From the NCBI GenBank assembly GCA_001464035.1, contig LNEC01000016.1, positions 102,874 to 166,873 of the forward strand: a stretch of DNA of 64,000 nucleotides, in the 5' to 3' direction. The translations under genes were made by a program, and so were the position numbers. How positions within the stretch are numbered: the stretch's first letter is position 1; the number at the start of each line of letters is the position of its first letter. Below, in pieces: positions 44,625 to 52,357 of the stretch. Below the pieces are notes generated by a model that did no database searches, was not told the DNA's origin, and saw only the letters and a list, made by a program, of their open reading frames with translations. This DNA is from Bradyrhizobiaceae bacterium Ga0074131. Lineage in GTDB: Bacteria; Pseudomonadota; Alphaproteobacteria; Rhizobiales; Xanthobacteraceae.

Positions 44625-47114
44625 TCACACAATCAGATCGTGCGGCACATCAATAATGACAGCCCCGCCGGCCTGCTCGGGAACGACACCGAAATTGTCG
44701 GGGCTCATTTCGATTGGTGGACCGTCGTCGTCTCCTCCCGCGATGGTGTCGCCTTCTGGAGTTCCATAGACGTACAACAGATCAGATTTTTCATCCGACC
44801 CCGCAGCCAACCAGTCGAAATTGTCGCGGTGGTAGTGGTGGCCGTCGTCGGTGCCCTCGATGGTGATGGTCACCACCTGCGGGGTGCCGTCTTCGCTGGT
44901 TACCGTAAAGGTGTCGGTCAGCGTGCACCCGGCGTCGAGCGCCTGCACCGTTTCATTGTCGTCTTTGAGCGTGTAGGTCCACTTGCCCGCCGCCGTCATC
45001 GTGAAGGTGCCGTAGCCGAAATCGCTCTCCGTCGGCGTGCTGACCGCCGTGAAGCTGTTGGGCGGATTGTCGACGTCGGCGGCAGTGAGCTTGCCGGTCG
45101 CGGTCGGCGTGCCACACTCGTAATGGCCGGCTTCGATCACCGAACCGGTCGTCTTGCCGGAAATGATGGCCGCGTCGTTGGTGCCCTCGATGGTGATGGT
45201 CACCACCTGGGCGGTGCCGTCTTCGGTGGTTACCGTGAAGGTGTCGGTCAATGTGCATCCGACATTGAGTGCCTGCACCGTACAGTTTTCGTCGTTGAGC
45301 GTGTAGGTCCACACGCCATCCGCCGTCATCGTGAAGGTGCCGTAGCCGGACTCGGTCGCCGTCGGCGAGCTGACAGCCGTGAAGGTATTGGGCGGATTAT
45401 CGACGTCGGTGGCAGTCAGTGTGCCGGTCGCGGTCGGCGTGCCGCACCCGGAATCGCCGGCCTCGATCACCGAGCCCGTCGTCCTGCCGGAAATGACGGC
45501 CGCGTCGTTGGTGCCCTCGATGGTGATGGTTACCACCTGCGGGGTGCCGTCGATGGTGGTCACCGTGAAGGTGTCGGTCAGGGTGCCGCCGACATTGACG
45601 GCCTGCACCGCGTCATTGGCGTCATTGAGGGTGTAGGTCCAGATGCCATCCGCCGTCATCGTGAAGGTGCCGTAGCCGGCATCGCTCGCCGTCGGCGAGC
45701 TGACCGCCGTGAAGGTATTGGGCGGATTATCGACGTCGGTGGCAGTGAGCGTGCCGGTCGCAGTCGGCGTGTCGTACTTGGAATCGTCAGCCTCGATGAT
45801 CGAACCGGTGGTGGTGCCGGAAATGATGGCGGCGTCGTTGGTGCCGTTGATTGTGATCGTGAAGGCCTGACTGGCCGAGAGCGTGCCGTCCGACACCGTG
45901 ATGATGAAATTCTCGGTCGTGGGTGCCGACAGCGCATTGATCGCGCCGCTGTCCGGAACGAACAGGTAGGCGCCGGTCGTGCTGTTGAGGTAAAGTGTGC
46001 CGTAGAGACCGACTTTCGATACATCGAATGTCCCCCCGCCCAGCACCATGTTGCCGGGGTCCGCCCCGCTGATGCCGTAGGTCAGCGTGGCGCCGCTGTT
46101 GGAACTGCTGGCAGAGAAAGTTCCGCTCGTCGCGTTGAACTGGTCAAATGCCACCGTGTCGATTTCGGTCGGCCCCGTCACCGCAGTCAGCGTCGGCGGT
46201 GATGGCGGAGGCGGCGGTGGCGACGACGGACTTGCAAAAATTATTTCAGGAACGGCGGTGATGATCGACGGGATCGGGGGGAGCGGTTCCTGCGCTGGAG
46301 GTGGGCCCTCTGTCTGGATAAAGTTGATTGGTTGCAACGGTAGCGGATTGACGAAGGGAGGAGTGCTCGACCCGGTCGGCCCTAGCCCTTTCGCGAAGTT
46401 GGCAAGCACCTCCTGTTGAGCAGCCTGCAACTCCTCCATTCGCGTAGCGGTATTTGCGACCTGGTTGACGCTGATCGTGGACCCTTGCGCGCTCAATATG
46501 ATTGTCTGGCCGGGATCCTCAACGAGGATGCGTCGCGGGATCGCCTCCTTGGTCACGAGCTCAAAGACGCCGTGCGCGAGGTCCTTGTAGGTTATGCTGC
46601 CATCGTCCAGGAGCGTGACGTTGGGATCCGCGGCCCGGGCCTCCTTCATAACTGAGAAGGTCAATGCGAGGAGCGACAGCATGCCGATCCCGCCGGCACG
46701 AGCGCGACCGCGAATGCTTCCAACGGGCGTGTCGAACCTCAGGCAACCCGTCTTTGCCACGTGCCCCGCAATGAAAGCGAAGGTTCCTGCGGCCACTCCG
46801 AACAGGGCGGAATGCGAGATCCCGGCGGAGTCGCAGACGAATTCGTTCAGGACCACGCGAGTGGTTGGATACAAGTGGAGCAGCGTGCCGTCGACGAAGC
46901 GAATTCCGATCCGACCGTCCGCTGCGGTCTCGAGTGCATCGCCCTGGTAGACCGGATCCCCAACCTCGACCCGAACGGCAATGCCGCTCGCACGCCTGAG
47001 GGTGCTGCAACCGATCGCCCTCTCAATATTGCCGACGACTTGGGGAAGCAGGGCCGCAACGGCCTTGTCCTCGTCCCCGGACTCGACGCGGGACGCAACG
47101 AACATTGACTCCAA
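44625..47114 (-). CDS. FecR-domain/VCBS-repeat surface protein (adhesin B)
   Basis: An 829-residue protein with an N-terminal FecR-like domain (about 25-135, GDALETAADGRIGIRFVDGT), an internal hydrophobic segment with a signal-peptide-like end (GMLSLLALTFSVMKEARAAD, 144-163), a middle domain, a Pro-rich linker (about 275-310), a cadherin-like domain and three near-identical 110-residue VCBS repeats (about 425-754), then an acidic tail. There is no N-terminal signal. Unusually for such proteins it has cysteines in the FecR domain and in repeats 2 and 3. It is divergent from a small FecR protein and followed by the BTLCP peptidase. Function inferred: surface or biofilm protein. Confidence 0.78.
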   Translation of the reverse strand: MESMFVASRVESGDEDKAVAALLPQVVGNIERAIGCSTLRRASGIAVRVEVGDPVYQGDALETAADGRIGIRFVDGTLLHLYPTTRVVLNEFVCDSAGISHSALFGVAAGTFAFIAGHVAKTGCLRFDTPVGSIRGRARAGGIGMLSLLALTFSVMKEARAADPNVTLLDDGSITYKDLAHGVFELVTKEAIPRRILVEDPGQTIILSAQGSTISVNQVANTATRMEELQAAQQEVLANFAKGLGPTGSSTPPFVNPLPLQPINFIQTEGPPPAQEPLPPIPSIITAVPEIIFASPSSPPPPPPSPPTLTAVTGPTEIDTVAFDQFNATSGTFSASSSNSGATLTYGISGADPGNMVLGGGTFDVSKVGLYGTLYLNSTTGAYLFVPDSGAINALSAPTTENFIITVSDGTLSASQAFTITINGTNDAAIISGTTTGSIIEADDSKYDTPTATGTLTATDVDNPPNTFTAVSSPTASDAGYGTFTMTADGIWTYTLNDANDAVQAVNVGGTLTDTFTVTTIDGTPQVVTITIEGTNDAAVISGRTTGSVIEAGDSGCGTPTATGTLTATDVDNPPNTFTAVSSPTATESGYGTFTMTADGVWTYTLNDENCTVQALNVGCTLTDTFTVTTEDGTAQVVTITIEGTNDAAIISGKTTGSVIEAGHYECGTPTATGKLTAADVDNPPNSFTAVSTPTESDFGYGTFTMTAAGKWTYTLKDDNETVQALDAGCTLTDTFTVTSEDGTPQVVTITIEGTDDGHHYHRDNFDWLAAGSDEKSDLLYVYGTPEGDTIAGGDDDGPPIEMSPDNFGVVPEQAGGAVIIDVPHDLIV
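44851..45840 (-). repeat. Three tandem 330-bp VCBS repeat units in adhesin B
   Basis: The same DNA word (GTGCCCTCGATGG or close variant) recurs at 44851, 45181, 45511 and, altered, at 45841, a strict 330-bp period. Units are highly similar but differ in Cys content. Confidence 0.9.
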
Positions 47115-47473
47115 CCTCGCCTGCTGAGTAACTCAGGCCCAGCGTGGTGCCGCAGTTTTCTTGGCTTTGCCGCCCCGCAAGTTGAAAAATATCTTGGTGC
47201 CGGCAGCCTAGGCTAACCCGCCGAAAGTCCTGATTCAAAGCACATTCAGTAATGTCGCGCCAACACGACCTTGACGTCGCAGGAACGAAATATAGTCCCG
47301 TCGCGAGGCGCGGCACTTTCCCATCAAAATTTATTGAATTACTAAGTGTCCGAAATGTGGCGCTTGCGCTGGCAGCGCGGCCCCGTTCGGAATAGGATGG
47401 CTACATTAACCCACGGTTGAAGAACAGCCATGGGACGGCCATTAGAACAGGGTCTTCTCAGGAAGGGGGGATC
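47115..47473. other. Shared divergent promoter region of adhesin B and the small FecR gene
   Basis: About 359 bp of relatively A/T-rich DNA with no supported gene. It includes TTAACCCACGGTTGA at 47406-47420 (TTAA-N7-TTGA, one mismatch from the CtrA consensus), 54 bp before the FecR gene start. Confidence 0.45.
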
Positions 47474-48124
47474 ATGGGCATGCATGTGATTGCCGTATTG
47501 GTAGCGAGCCTCGCTTTGGCGCTGACCGGTTTTTCATCTGGTCCGGTTCATGCGCAAATCGTTCAGGCGAGGCCCGCCGTTCAGGATCCCGCGGCAAAAC
47601 CCATTGGAAAAGTTGTCGCGGCCACCGGTTCGGTCACGATCGAGCGTTCGACCGCAATAGTCATTCAGGCAAATATCTCCGGCCAAGCCGATCAAGCGAA
47701 AGTTGGCGATCTCGTCTATCAGGGCGATGTTGTCCAGACCGGGGCGGATGGGCGCGTCGGCATCAATTTCAGTGATGGCACCTCCTTCAAGCTGTCGAGC
47801 AATGCCCGCATGGCTTTGAGCGAGTTCGTGTATGATCCAAATGGTAAGTCCAACTCGACCCTGATCCATTTAGCCAAGGGAACGTTCACTTTTGTTGCCG
47901 GCAACATCGCGAAGACTGGCGATATGAAGGTCGACACCCCGCTCGCAACGATGGGAATTCGAGGCACCACGCCGCACGTCGAAGTTTTGGATAATGGGAC
48001 CGTCAAATTTTCGACCCTTGTTGAAGAGGGAAAAAGTCAAGTTGTGAGGAAATCGGGAACGTCGGCCGAGCAACCCAAAGAAACCCAAGACAAATTCAAT
48101 CTCAACATCTGTCGAAGGTGTTAG
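47474..48124 (+). CDS. Exported small FecR-domain protein
   Basis: A 216-residue protein with a signal peptide (VIAVLVASLALALTGFSSG ... VHAQ) and a single FecR-like domain (about 45-170: GKVVAATGSVTIERS, GDVVQTGADGRVGINFSDGT, VDTPLATMGIRGTTPHVEV). It ends with two cysteines (NICRRC). The domain closely resembles those of the two neighbouring adhesins. GGAAGGGGGG just before the ATG is a strong ribosome binding site. FecR-family domains are best known from sigma-factor signalling, but no sigma factor is present and this protein has no cytosolic part. Confidence 0.8.
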   Translation: MGMHVIAVLVASLALALTGFSSGPVHAQIVQARPAVQDPAAKPIGKVVAATGSVTIERSTAIVIQANISGQADQAKVGDLVYQGDVVQTGADGRVGINFSDGTSFKLSSNARMALSEFVYDPNGKSNSTLIHLAKGTFTFVAGNIAKTGDMKVDTPLATMGIRGTTPHVEVLDNGTVKFSTLVEEGKSQVVRKSGTSAEQPKETQDKFNLNICRRC

Positions 48125-48238
48125 CACTGCCAATGGGGCAAAGCCGTTATCGGCGCAAATAGTCTGCGGACGTGCGACGTGCGCCCGCCGGAAATTCAGC
48201 GACCGCACCTTCCCTAATTCCAGATCGGGAAGTCTGAT

Positions 48239-49102
48239 ATGGGGTTCAGCGCAAGGGGGGCCATCATCGACCGCGTGGCGCCTTTACTTGTCTTGTTGTT
48301 GTTTGGCTCTCCGGCGGCGGCGCAGACCCCGACGCCGAAGGACAGCTATCTCCGGAATATCGAATTGTGCAACGGGCCGGATGGCACATCGCTGGAATCC
48401 CGGATTGATGGTTGCTCGGCGCTCATCGATTCGGGCCTGGGTACGACGGCTGCCCTGACAATCGCCTACAACAATCGCGGCAACGCCTATACGACACAAG
48501 GGGACTACGACCGCGCCATCCAGGATTTCGATCAATCGGTCAGGCTCGACCCAACCTTCGCCAAGTCCTTCAACAACCGCGGTGTAGCTTACCTGAGGAA
48601 GGGCGAATATGACCGGGCGATCGAGGCTCTCGATGAGGCGATCAAGCTCAATCCGAATTACGGCGGAGCCTTCGCCAACCGTGCCGGTGCCTACCTGAAA
48701 AAGAATGACTATGGTCGCGCGGCACGTGACTATGACGAGGCGATGCGGCTTGAGCCCAATCTGGCAGCCGTCGCCAACGGACGCTGTTGGGCCCGGGCCA
48801 TTCTCGGCGCATTGCAGGCGGCGCTGGAGGATTGCAACAAGGCGCTTCAGTCGGGGCCGAACAATGCCGCGACCCTTGACTCGCTTGGACTGATCCATCT
48901 GAAGATGGGCCGACCCGACGCAGCCATCGAGAACTACGATTCCGCGTTGCGATCCGAGCCGAAGCTGGCAAGCTCGCTCTATGGGCGCGGACTCGCCAAG
49001 CTCGGGAAAGGCGACCGGGCGGGCGGCGATGCCGATCTTTCGGCGGCAAAGACAATCCAGGCCACGATCGGCGATGACTTCAGGCGCTATGGCCTGCAGT
49101 AG
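48239..49102 (+). CDS. Exported tetratricopeptide-repeat protein
   Basis: A 287-residue protein with a signal peptide (APLLVLLLFGSPAAAQ) and at least five TPR units (for example AYNNRGNAYTTQGDYDRAIQD, SFNNRGVAYLRKGEYDRAIEA). Two N-terminal cysteines (ELCNG, DGCSA) are conserved in rhizobial homologues. TPR proteins of this type mediate periplasmic protein contacts. It follows the FecR gene by 114 bp on the same strand and may be cotranscribed. Confidence 0.83.
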   Translation: MGFSARGAIIDRVAPLLVLLLFGSPAAAQTPTPKDSYLRNIELCNGPDGTSLESRIDGCSALIDSGLGTTAALTIAYNNRGNAYTTQGDYDRAIQDFDQSVRLDPTFAKSFNNRGVAYLRKGEYDRAIEALDEAIKLNPNYGGAFANRAGAYLKKNDYGRAARDYDEAMRLEPNLAAVANGRCWARAILGALQAALEDCNKALQSGPNNAATLDSLGLIHLKMGRPDAAIENYDSALRSEPKLASSLYGRGLAKLGKGDRAGGDADLSAAKTIQATIGDDFRRYGLQ

Positions 49103-49248
49103 GGAATCTGCGGCCGGCCGCAGAAACGGTCGACCGCCTGGCTGCCGGGTTGCTTCGTCGCGGCACGAAATGGCGTTACCGGGTCGCTGCGCGCCAGCAT
49201 CGGGCGCAGCTGCATGACGTGCGAGTTCGGGTCGCCGCAGGCGGTCGA

Positions 49249-50556
49249 CTAGACGATCTGGAAATCCTGATAGGTGAGCGCCAGCCCGGGCGACAGTTCC
49301 GCGAACTGCACCGCGGCCGCCGAGCCCGTTCCGTCCCGATCGTAGCTGAGCGCGCCGGTGGTGCTGTTGTAGATGATCCGGTCGGTCGAATCATGCGCGG
49401 CCGCGCCGGCGTAGAACGCCGAAGAGGACATCGTGCCGTTCCAGCCGAAGGCCGTGAACACGGCGTTGTCCAGCCGCATCGTGTCGTCGGGGACCGAGAA
49501 ATCGGTGATCCTGTCGATGTTGGAAGCGCCGAGACTTGTGTCGAAGACGAAGCTGTCCAGATTCGCGCCCCCGGTCAGGACATCGCGGCCGGACCCGCCA
49601 TAGAGGTAATCATTTCCGTCGCCGCCCAGCAGGGTGTCGTCTCCTGTGCTGCCGTATAGGTAATCTCTCCCGGAGCCGCCCTCGAGCCGGTCGTTGCCCT
49701 CCCGCCCGTAGAGGCGGTCGTCACCGGCGAGTGCCTGGATCGTATCGGCGCCCGTCGTGCCGTTGAGCGTCTCGCTTGATGCGGTGCCGACGATCACGTC
49801 CGACGGGGGTGGCGGCGGTGGAGGCGGCGGCTCGGAGCCGCCGCCCGTGACGGGATCGATCAGGTCGAGCTTGACATTGCTGCTGCCGACCGTCGCCTGC
49901 ATGCTGGTGGCTTGAATGCCCGCCCCGGAGAATGTCACCGTGTAGGTCGCCGGCGGCAGCACGAGATCGTAGCCGCCGGAGCCATAGGTGGTCGTGGTGT
50001 AGGTTGCGCCGGTGCTGCTCACGGCGGTCAGCGTCAGGCCGCCGAGCCCCTCGCCGACATCGTAGAAGCGATCGCCGTCCTGATCGTCGAACGCCACGCC
50101 GGTGAGGAACACGCCCGATCCGGAACGCGCGAAATTCTCGGTGAGGAACGCGCCCTCGCGGCCGCCGTAGTCGCCCACCTCGAGGCCAAGCCCGACTTCG
50201 CGATAATTGCCGTTGAGGATGTTGGCCCGATGACCTGATGAATTCATCAGGTTGGTGTGCAGCAGCAACACTTCGTCCTGCAGCCCGGCGGGCGATCGTG
50301 TCGTTGCCCACGCAATGTTCTCACCCCAGGACCATGAACCAGTGAAGGCGTAGCCCGCGGCAGTCATGCGCTGACCTGCGCTCGAGCCGCCTGAGCCCGT
50401 ATGCGAGAACGTGTCTGTTCCGATCATCCATTGGCTATGACCTTCGGAGGCTTCGTTGAGATCGCCGTCGAAGGCAAGCGGCTGAGCGCCAACCTTGGCG
50501 CGCTCGGCATTGATCAGTTCAAGCAAATACTGCTCATAGGTACTCGGCTGCGCCAT
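49249..50556 (-). CDS. CAP (SCP/PR1) domain protein with RTX repeats
   Basis: A 435-residue protein. The CAP domain (about 5-145) contains LELINAERAKVGAQPL, EGHSQWMIGTDTFSHTG, GENIAWA and SSGHRANILNGNYREVGLG. An SdrD-B-like/carboxypeptidase regulatory-like beta domain follows (155-230), then a Pro linker, then glycine-rich calcium-binding RTX nonapeptides (about 262-345, GDDRLYGREGNDRLEGG) and a C-terminal type I secretion segment. There is no Sec signal. CAP proteins can bind lipids or cleave proteins; the role here is unknown. Upstream, GATCGATTG-type repeats are seen. Confidence 0.85.
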   Translation of the reverse strand: MAQPSTYEQYLLELINAERAKVGAQPLAFDGDLNEASEGHSQWMIGTDTFSHTGSGGSSAGQRMTAAGYAFTGSWSWGENIAWATTRSPAGLQDEVLLLHTNLMNSSGHRANILNGNYREVGLGLEVGDYGGREGAFLTENFARSGSGVFLTGVAFDDQDGDRFYDVGEGLGGLTLTAVSSTGATYTTTTYGSGGYDLVLPPATYTVTFSGAGIQATSMQATVGSSNVKLDLIDPVTGGGSEPPPPPPPPPSDVIVGTASSETLNGTTGADTIQALAGDDRLYGREGNDRLEGGSGRDYLYGSTGDDTLLGGDGNDYLYGGSGRDVLTGGANLDSFVFDTSLGASNIDRITDFSVPDDTMRLDNAVFTAFGWNGTMSSSAFYAGAAAHDSTDRIIYNSTTGALSYDRDGTGSAAAVQFAELSPGLALTYQDFQIV

Positions 50557-50610
50557 AGACAGGGTCCTCGCAGGGTTGCTGACAGATGTGTTGAAAGACC
50601 GTCCCCGATC

Positions 50611-50760
50611 GATCGATTGGGTGCTATTGGCCGAGTGTGATCAGTCCTTGACCCAATCGTGACCATTCTGGGCAATCATCGTGATCGATTGCGCCCCATG
50701 ACGGGCCATTCCCAAACGTAGAAGCGATCAAGTGATTGATTGAGTTGGTAATCGATCAAT
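50611..50760. repeat. Cluster of GATCGATTG-type short repeats upstream of the CAP-RTX gene
   Basis: GATCGATTG occurs at 50611-50619 and 50683-50691. CGATTGGGT (50614-50622) is inverted as ACCCAATCG (50651-50659). Related words follow near 50733 and 50751. The cluster sits just before the CAP gene, in the region expected for its promoter. Confidence 0.45.
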
Positions 50761-50795
50761 GTCTTATATTCGCAACAAAGGCTGATTTTGCGAGG

Positions 50796-50880
50796 TGGTG
50801 CGCTCGGAGGGACTCGAACCCCCACGATTTTACTCACTGCCACCTCAAGGCAGCGCGTCTACCAATTCCGCCACGAGCGC
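50796..50880 (-). tRNA. tRNA-Leu (anticodon GAG)
   Basis: Read on the minus strand, the acceptor stem GCGCTCG / CGAGCGC closes with discriminator A and an encoded CCA (50796-50798). The anticodon stem is CTGCC / GGCAG with loop TTGAGGT, giving anticodon GAG. The T arm contains GGTTCGAGTCC, and a long variable arm, as in class II tRNA-Leu, is present. Confidence 0.95.
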
Positions 50881-51052
50881 TATTTTCGCCATCGGCGCCA
50901 GGTTGCACCGGGACCCGGTCAGGACCGGATCAACGGCGCGGGATGTAACAAATCAATGATGGGGGGACAAGGCCTGCTGGCGCCTGATTGAGGCCGGCCG
51001 GAAGATAGGGAATGCGAGAGAATATCAGGAGAATTCGACCCTCCATGACGGC

Positions 51053-51295
51053 TTACCGGGTGCCCGGCGATTTCGGCAGCATCTGCTTGACCTCGACCGC
51101 GATGCGGTTGCGGTCGACCAGCACCACGCCGCTGGCGATCGGCAGGTTGTTGGCGAGGATCTTGACCTCGTCCGCCTCGGTGGCGTCCAGTTCGATGATG
51201 GCGCCACGGCTGAGGCGCATTACCTGATGGATGGGCATCGTGGTGGTGCCGAGCACCACCATGAGATCGACGCTGACTTTATCGAGGGTTGGCAC
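51053..51295 (-). CDS. fliN: FliN-like flagellar motor switch protein
   Basis: An 80-residue SpoA/FliN domain protein: VSVDLMVVLGTTTMPIHQVMRLSRGAIIELD, EVKILANNLPIASGVVLVDRNRIAVEV. FliN sits at the base of the flagellar C ring and interacts with FliM and the export apparatus. It is short because it lacks the N-terminal extension. No other flagellar genes are in the window, so this is an orphan copy. Confidence 0.82.
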   Translation of the reverse strand: MPTLDKVSVDLMVVLGTTTMPIHQVMRLSRGAIIELDATEADEVKILANNLPIASGVVLVDRNRIAVEVKQMLPKSPGTR

Positions 51296-51362
51296 GGGCG
51301 ACCCGGACTGACTGACAACTGCGAAATTGCGTGATTTGAGATCACCACGTTATGGTTAGCCA

Positions 51363-52091
51363 ATGGTTAATGAGCGCCAGAACCTCGATTTGACGGCGTT
51401 CGCGGGCCCTGCCGGCGGCGACGCGGTGGAATGGCTGATATCGGACGCCGCGGTGCCCTATCCGGAGGCGGTGGCGGCCATGGAAGCGCGCGTGGCCGCC
51501 ATCGCCGCCCATCAGTCCCCCGAACAGGTCTGGCTGCTGGAGCACCCCCCGCTCTACACCGCCGGCACCAGCGGCCGCGATGCCGACCTGCTCGATCCCC
51601 GCTTCCCGCTGTTCGCGACCGGGCGCGGCGGCCAGCTCACCTATCACGGCCCAGGCCAGCGCGTGGCCTATGTGATGCTCGACCTGAAGCGAAGGCGACC
51701 CGACGTGCGGGCCTATGTGGCGGGCCTGGAGGAATGGATCATCCGGACGCTGGCGTCCTTCAATGTGCGCGGCGAGCGCCGCGAGGACCGGGTCGGCGTC
51801 TGGGTCAGGCGGCCGGACAAGGGCGCCGGTCATGAGGACAAGATCGCGGCGATCGGCGTCCGGCTGCGGCGCTGGGTCTCGTTCCACGGCATCTCGATCA
51901 ATGTGGACCCCGATCTGACCCACTTCGAGGCCATCGTGCCCTGCGGGGTGGTGGACCCCCGCTATGGCGTCACCAGCCTCGCCGATCTCGGCCTCCCCGT
52001 GACCACGGCCGACGCCGACATCGCGCTCCGGCAGGCGTTTGCCGAGGTGTTCGGGTCAGCGAGAACCGGCCTGACGGAAGCGACGGTGTGA
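51363..52091 (+). CDS. lipB: Lipoyl(octanoyl) transferase LipB
   Basis: A 242-residue enzyme that moves octanoate from acyl carrier protein to lipoyl domains. Motifs: [34 protein letters not shown], catalytic Lys in [17 protein letters not shown] and Cys in [16 protein letters not shown]. Slightly longer than E. coli LipB. It is followed by the IS1380 remnant. Confidence 0.95.
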   Translation: MVNERQNLDLTAFAGPAGGDAVEWLISDAAVPYPEAVAAMEARVAAIAAHQSPEQVWLLEHPPLYTAGTSGRDADLLDPRFPLFATGRGGQLTYHGPGQRVAYVMLDLKRRRPDVRAYVAGLEEWIIRTLASFNVRGERREDRVGVWVRRPDKGAGHEDKIAAIGVRLRRWVSFHGISINVDPDLTHFEAIVPCGVVDPRYGVTSLADLGLPVTTADADIALRQAFAEVFGSARTGLTEATV

Positions 52092-52141
52092 CCGCCAGGA
52101 TTTGGTGGAGCGTAAGGTAGCCAATTTGTAGGCCAGCGGGG

Positions 52142-52294
52142 TTCGGGATTACGCTTGGTTACGAGGACCTCAACGACCACGACCAACTGCGGCATGATCC
52201 GATGCAGGCGGTGCTGGCGGGCAAGCTCACTGCCGGTCGCCACGACTGCGCGGGGGTGACGGGCAAATCAACGCTTAGCCGGGTGCCCACCAAA
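52142..52294 (+). mobile_element. IS1380-family transposase remnant
   Basis: An open stretch encodes FGITLGYEDLNDHDQLRHDP, then a piece with VLAGKLTAGR and CAGVTGKSTLSR, which matches the conserved N-terminal third of IS1380-family transposases (typically GYEDLNDHDELR...LAGKST). No start codon, no catalytic region and no inverted repeats remain. It marks an old insertion between lipB and the SDR gene. Confidence 0.75.
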
Positions 52295-52357
52295 CCGGCA
52301 GCAGCTCATCTCCGTACGACGGAGGCCCGAAAACATCCTATCAATCGGCGTAGTCAA

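Noticed and set aside
44851..45840. Regular 330-bp repetition as a possible CRISPR or satellite
   Set aside because: The period is far too long, no spacers are present, and the units encode protein repeats in frame.
44592..46202. 536-codon open frame on the plus strand with repeats
   Set aside because: Its repeats mirror the VCBS repeats of adhesin B on the other strand.
44625..47114. TAAG-type LapG cleavage site in adhesin B
   Set aside because: The closest word is TAAD (residues 63-66) within the FecR domain; too short and not identical, so no cleavage site is claimed.
50796..50880. tRNA-Leu as an integration site of a genomic island
   Set aside because: No second copy of the tRNA 3' end and no integrase gene were seen in the window.
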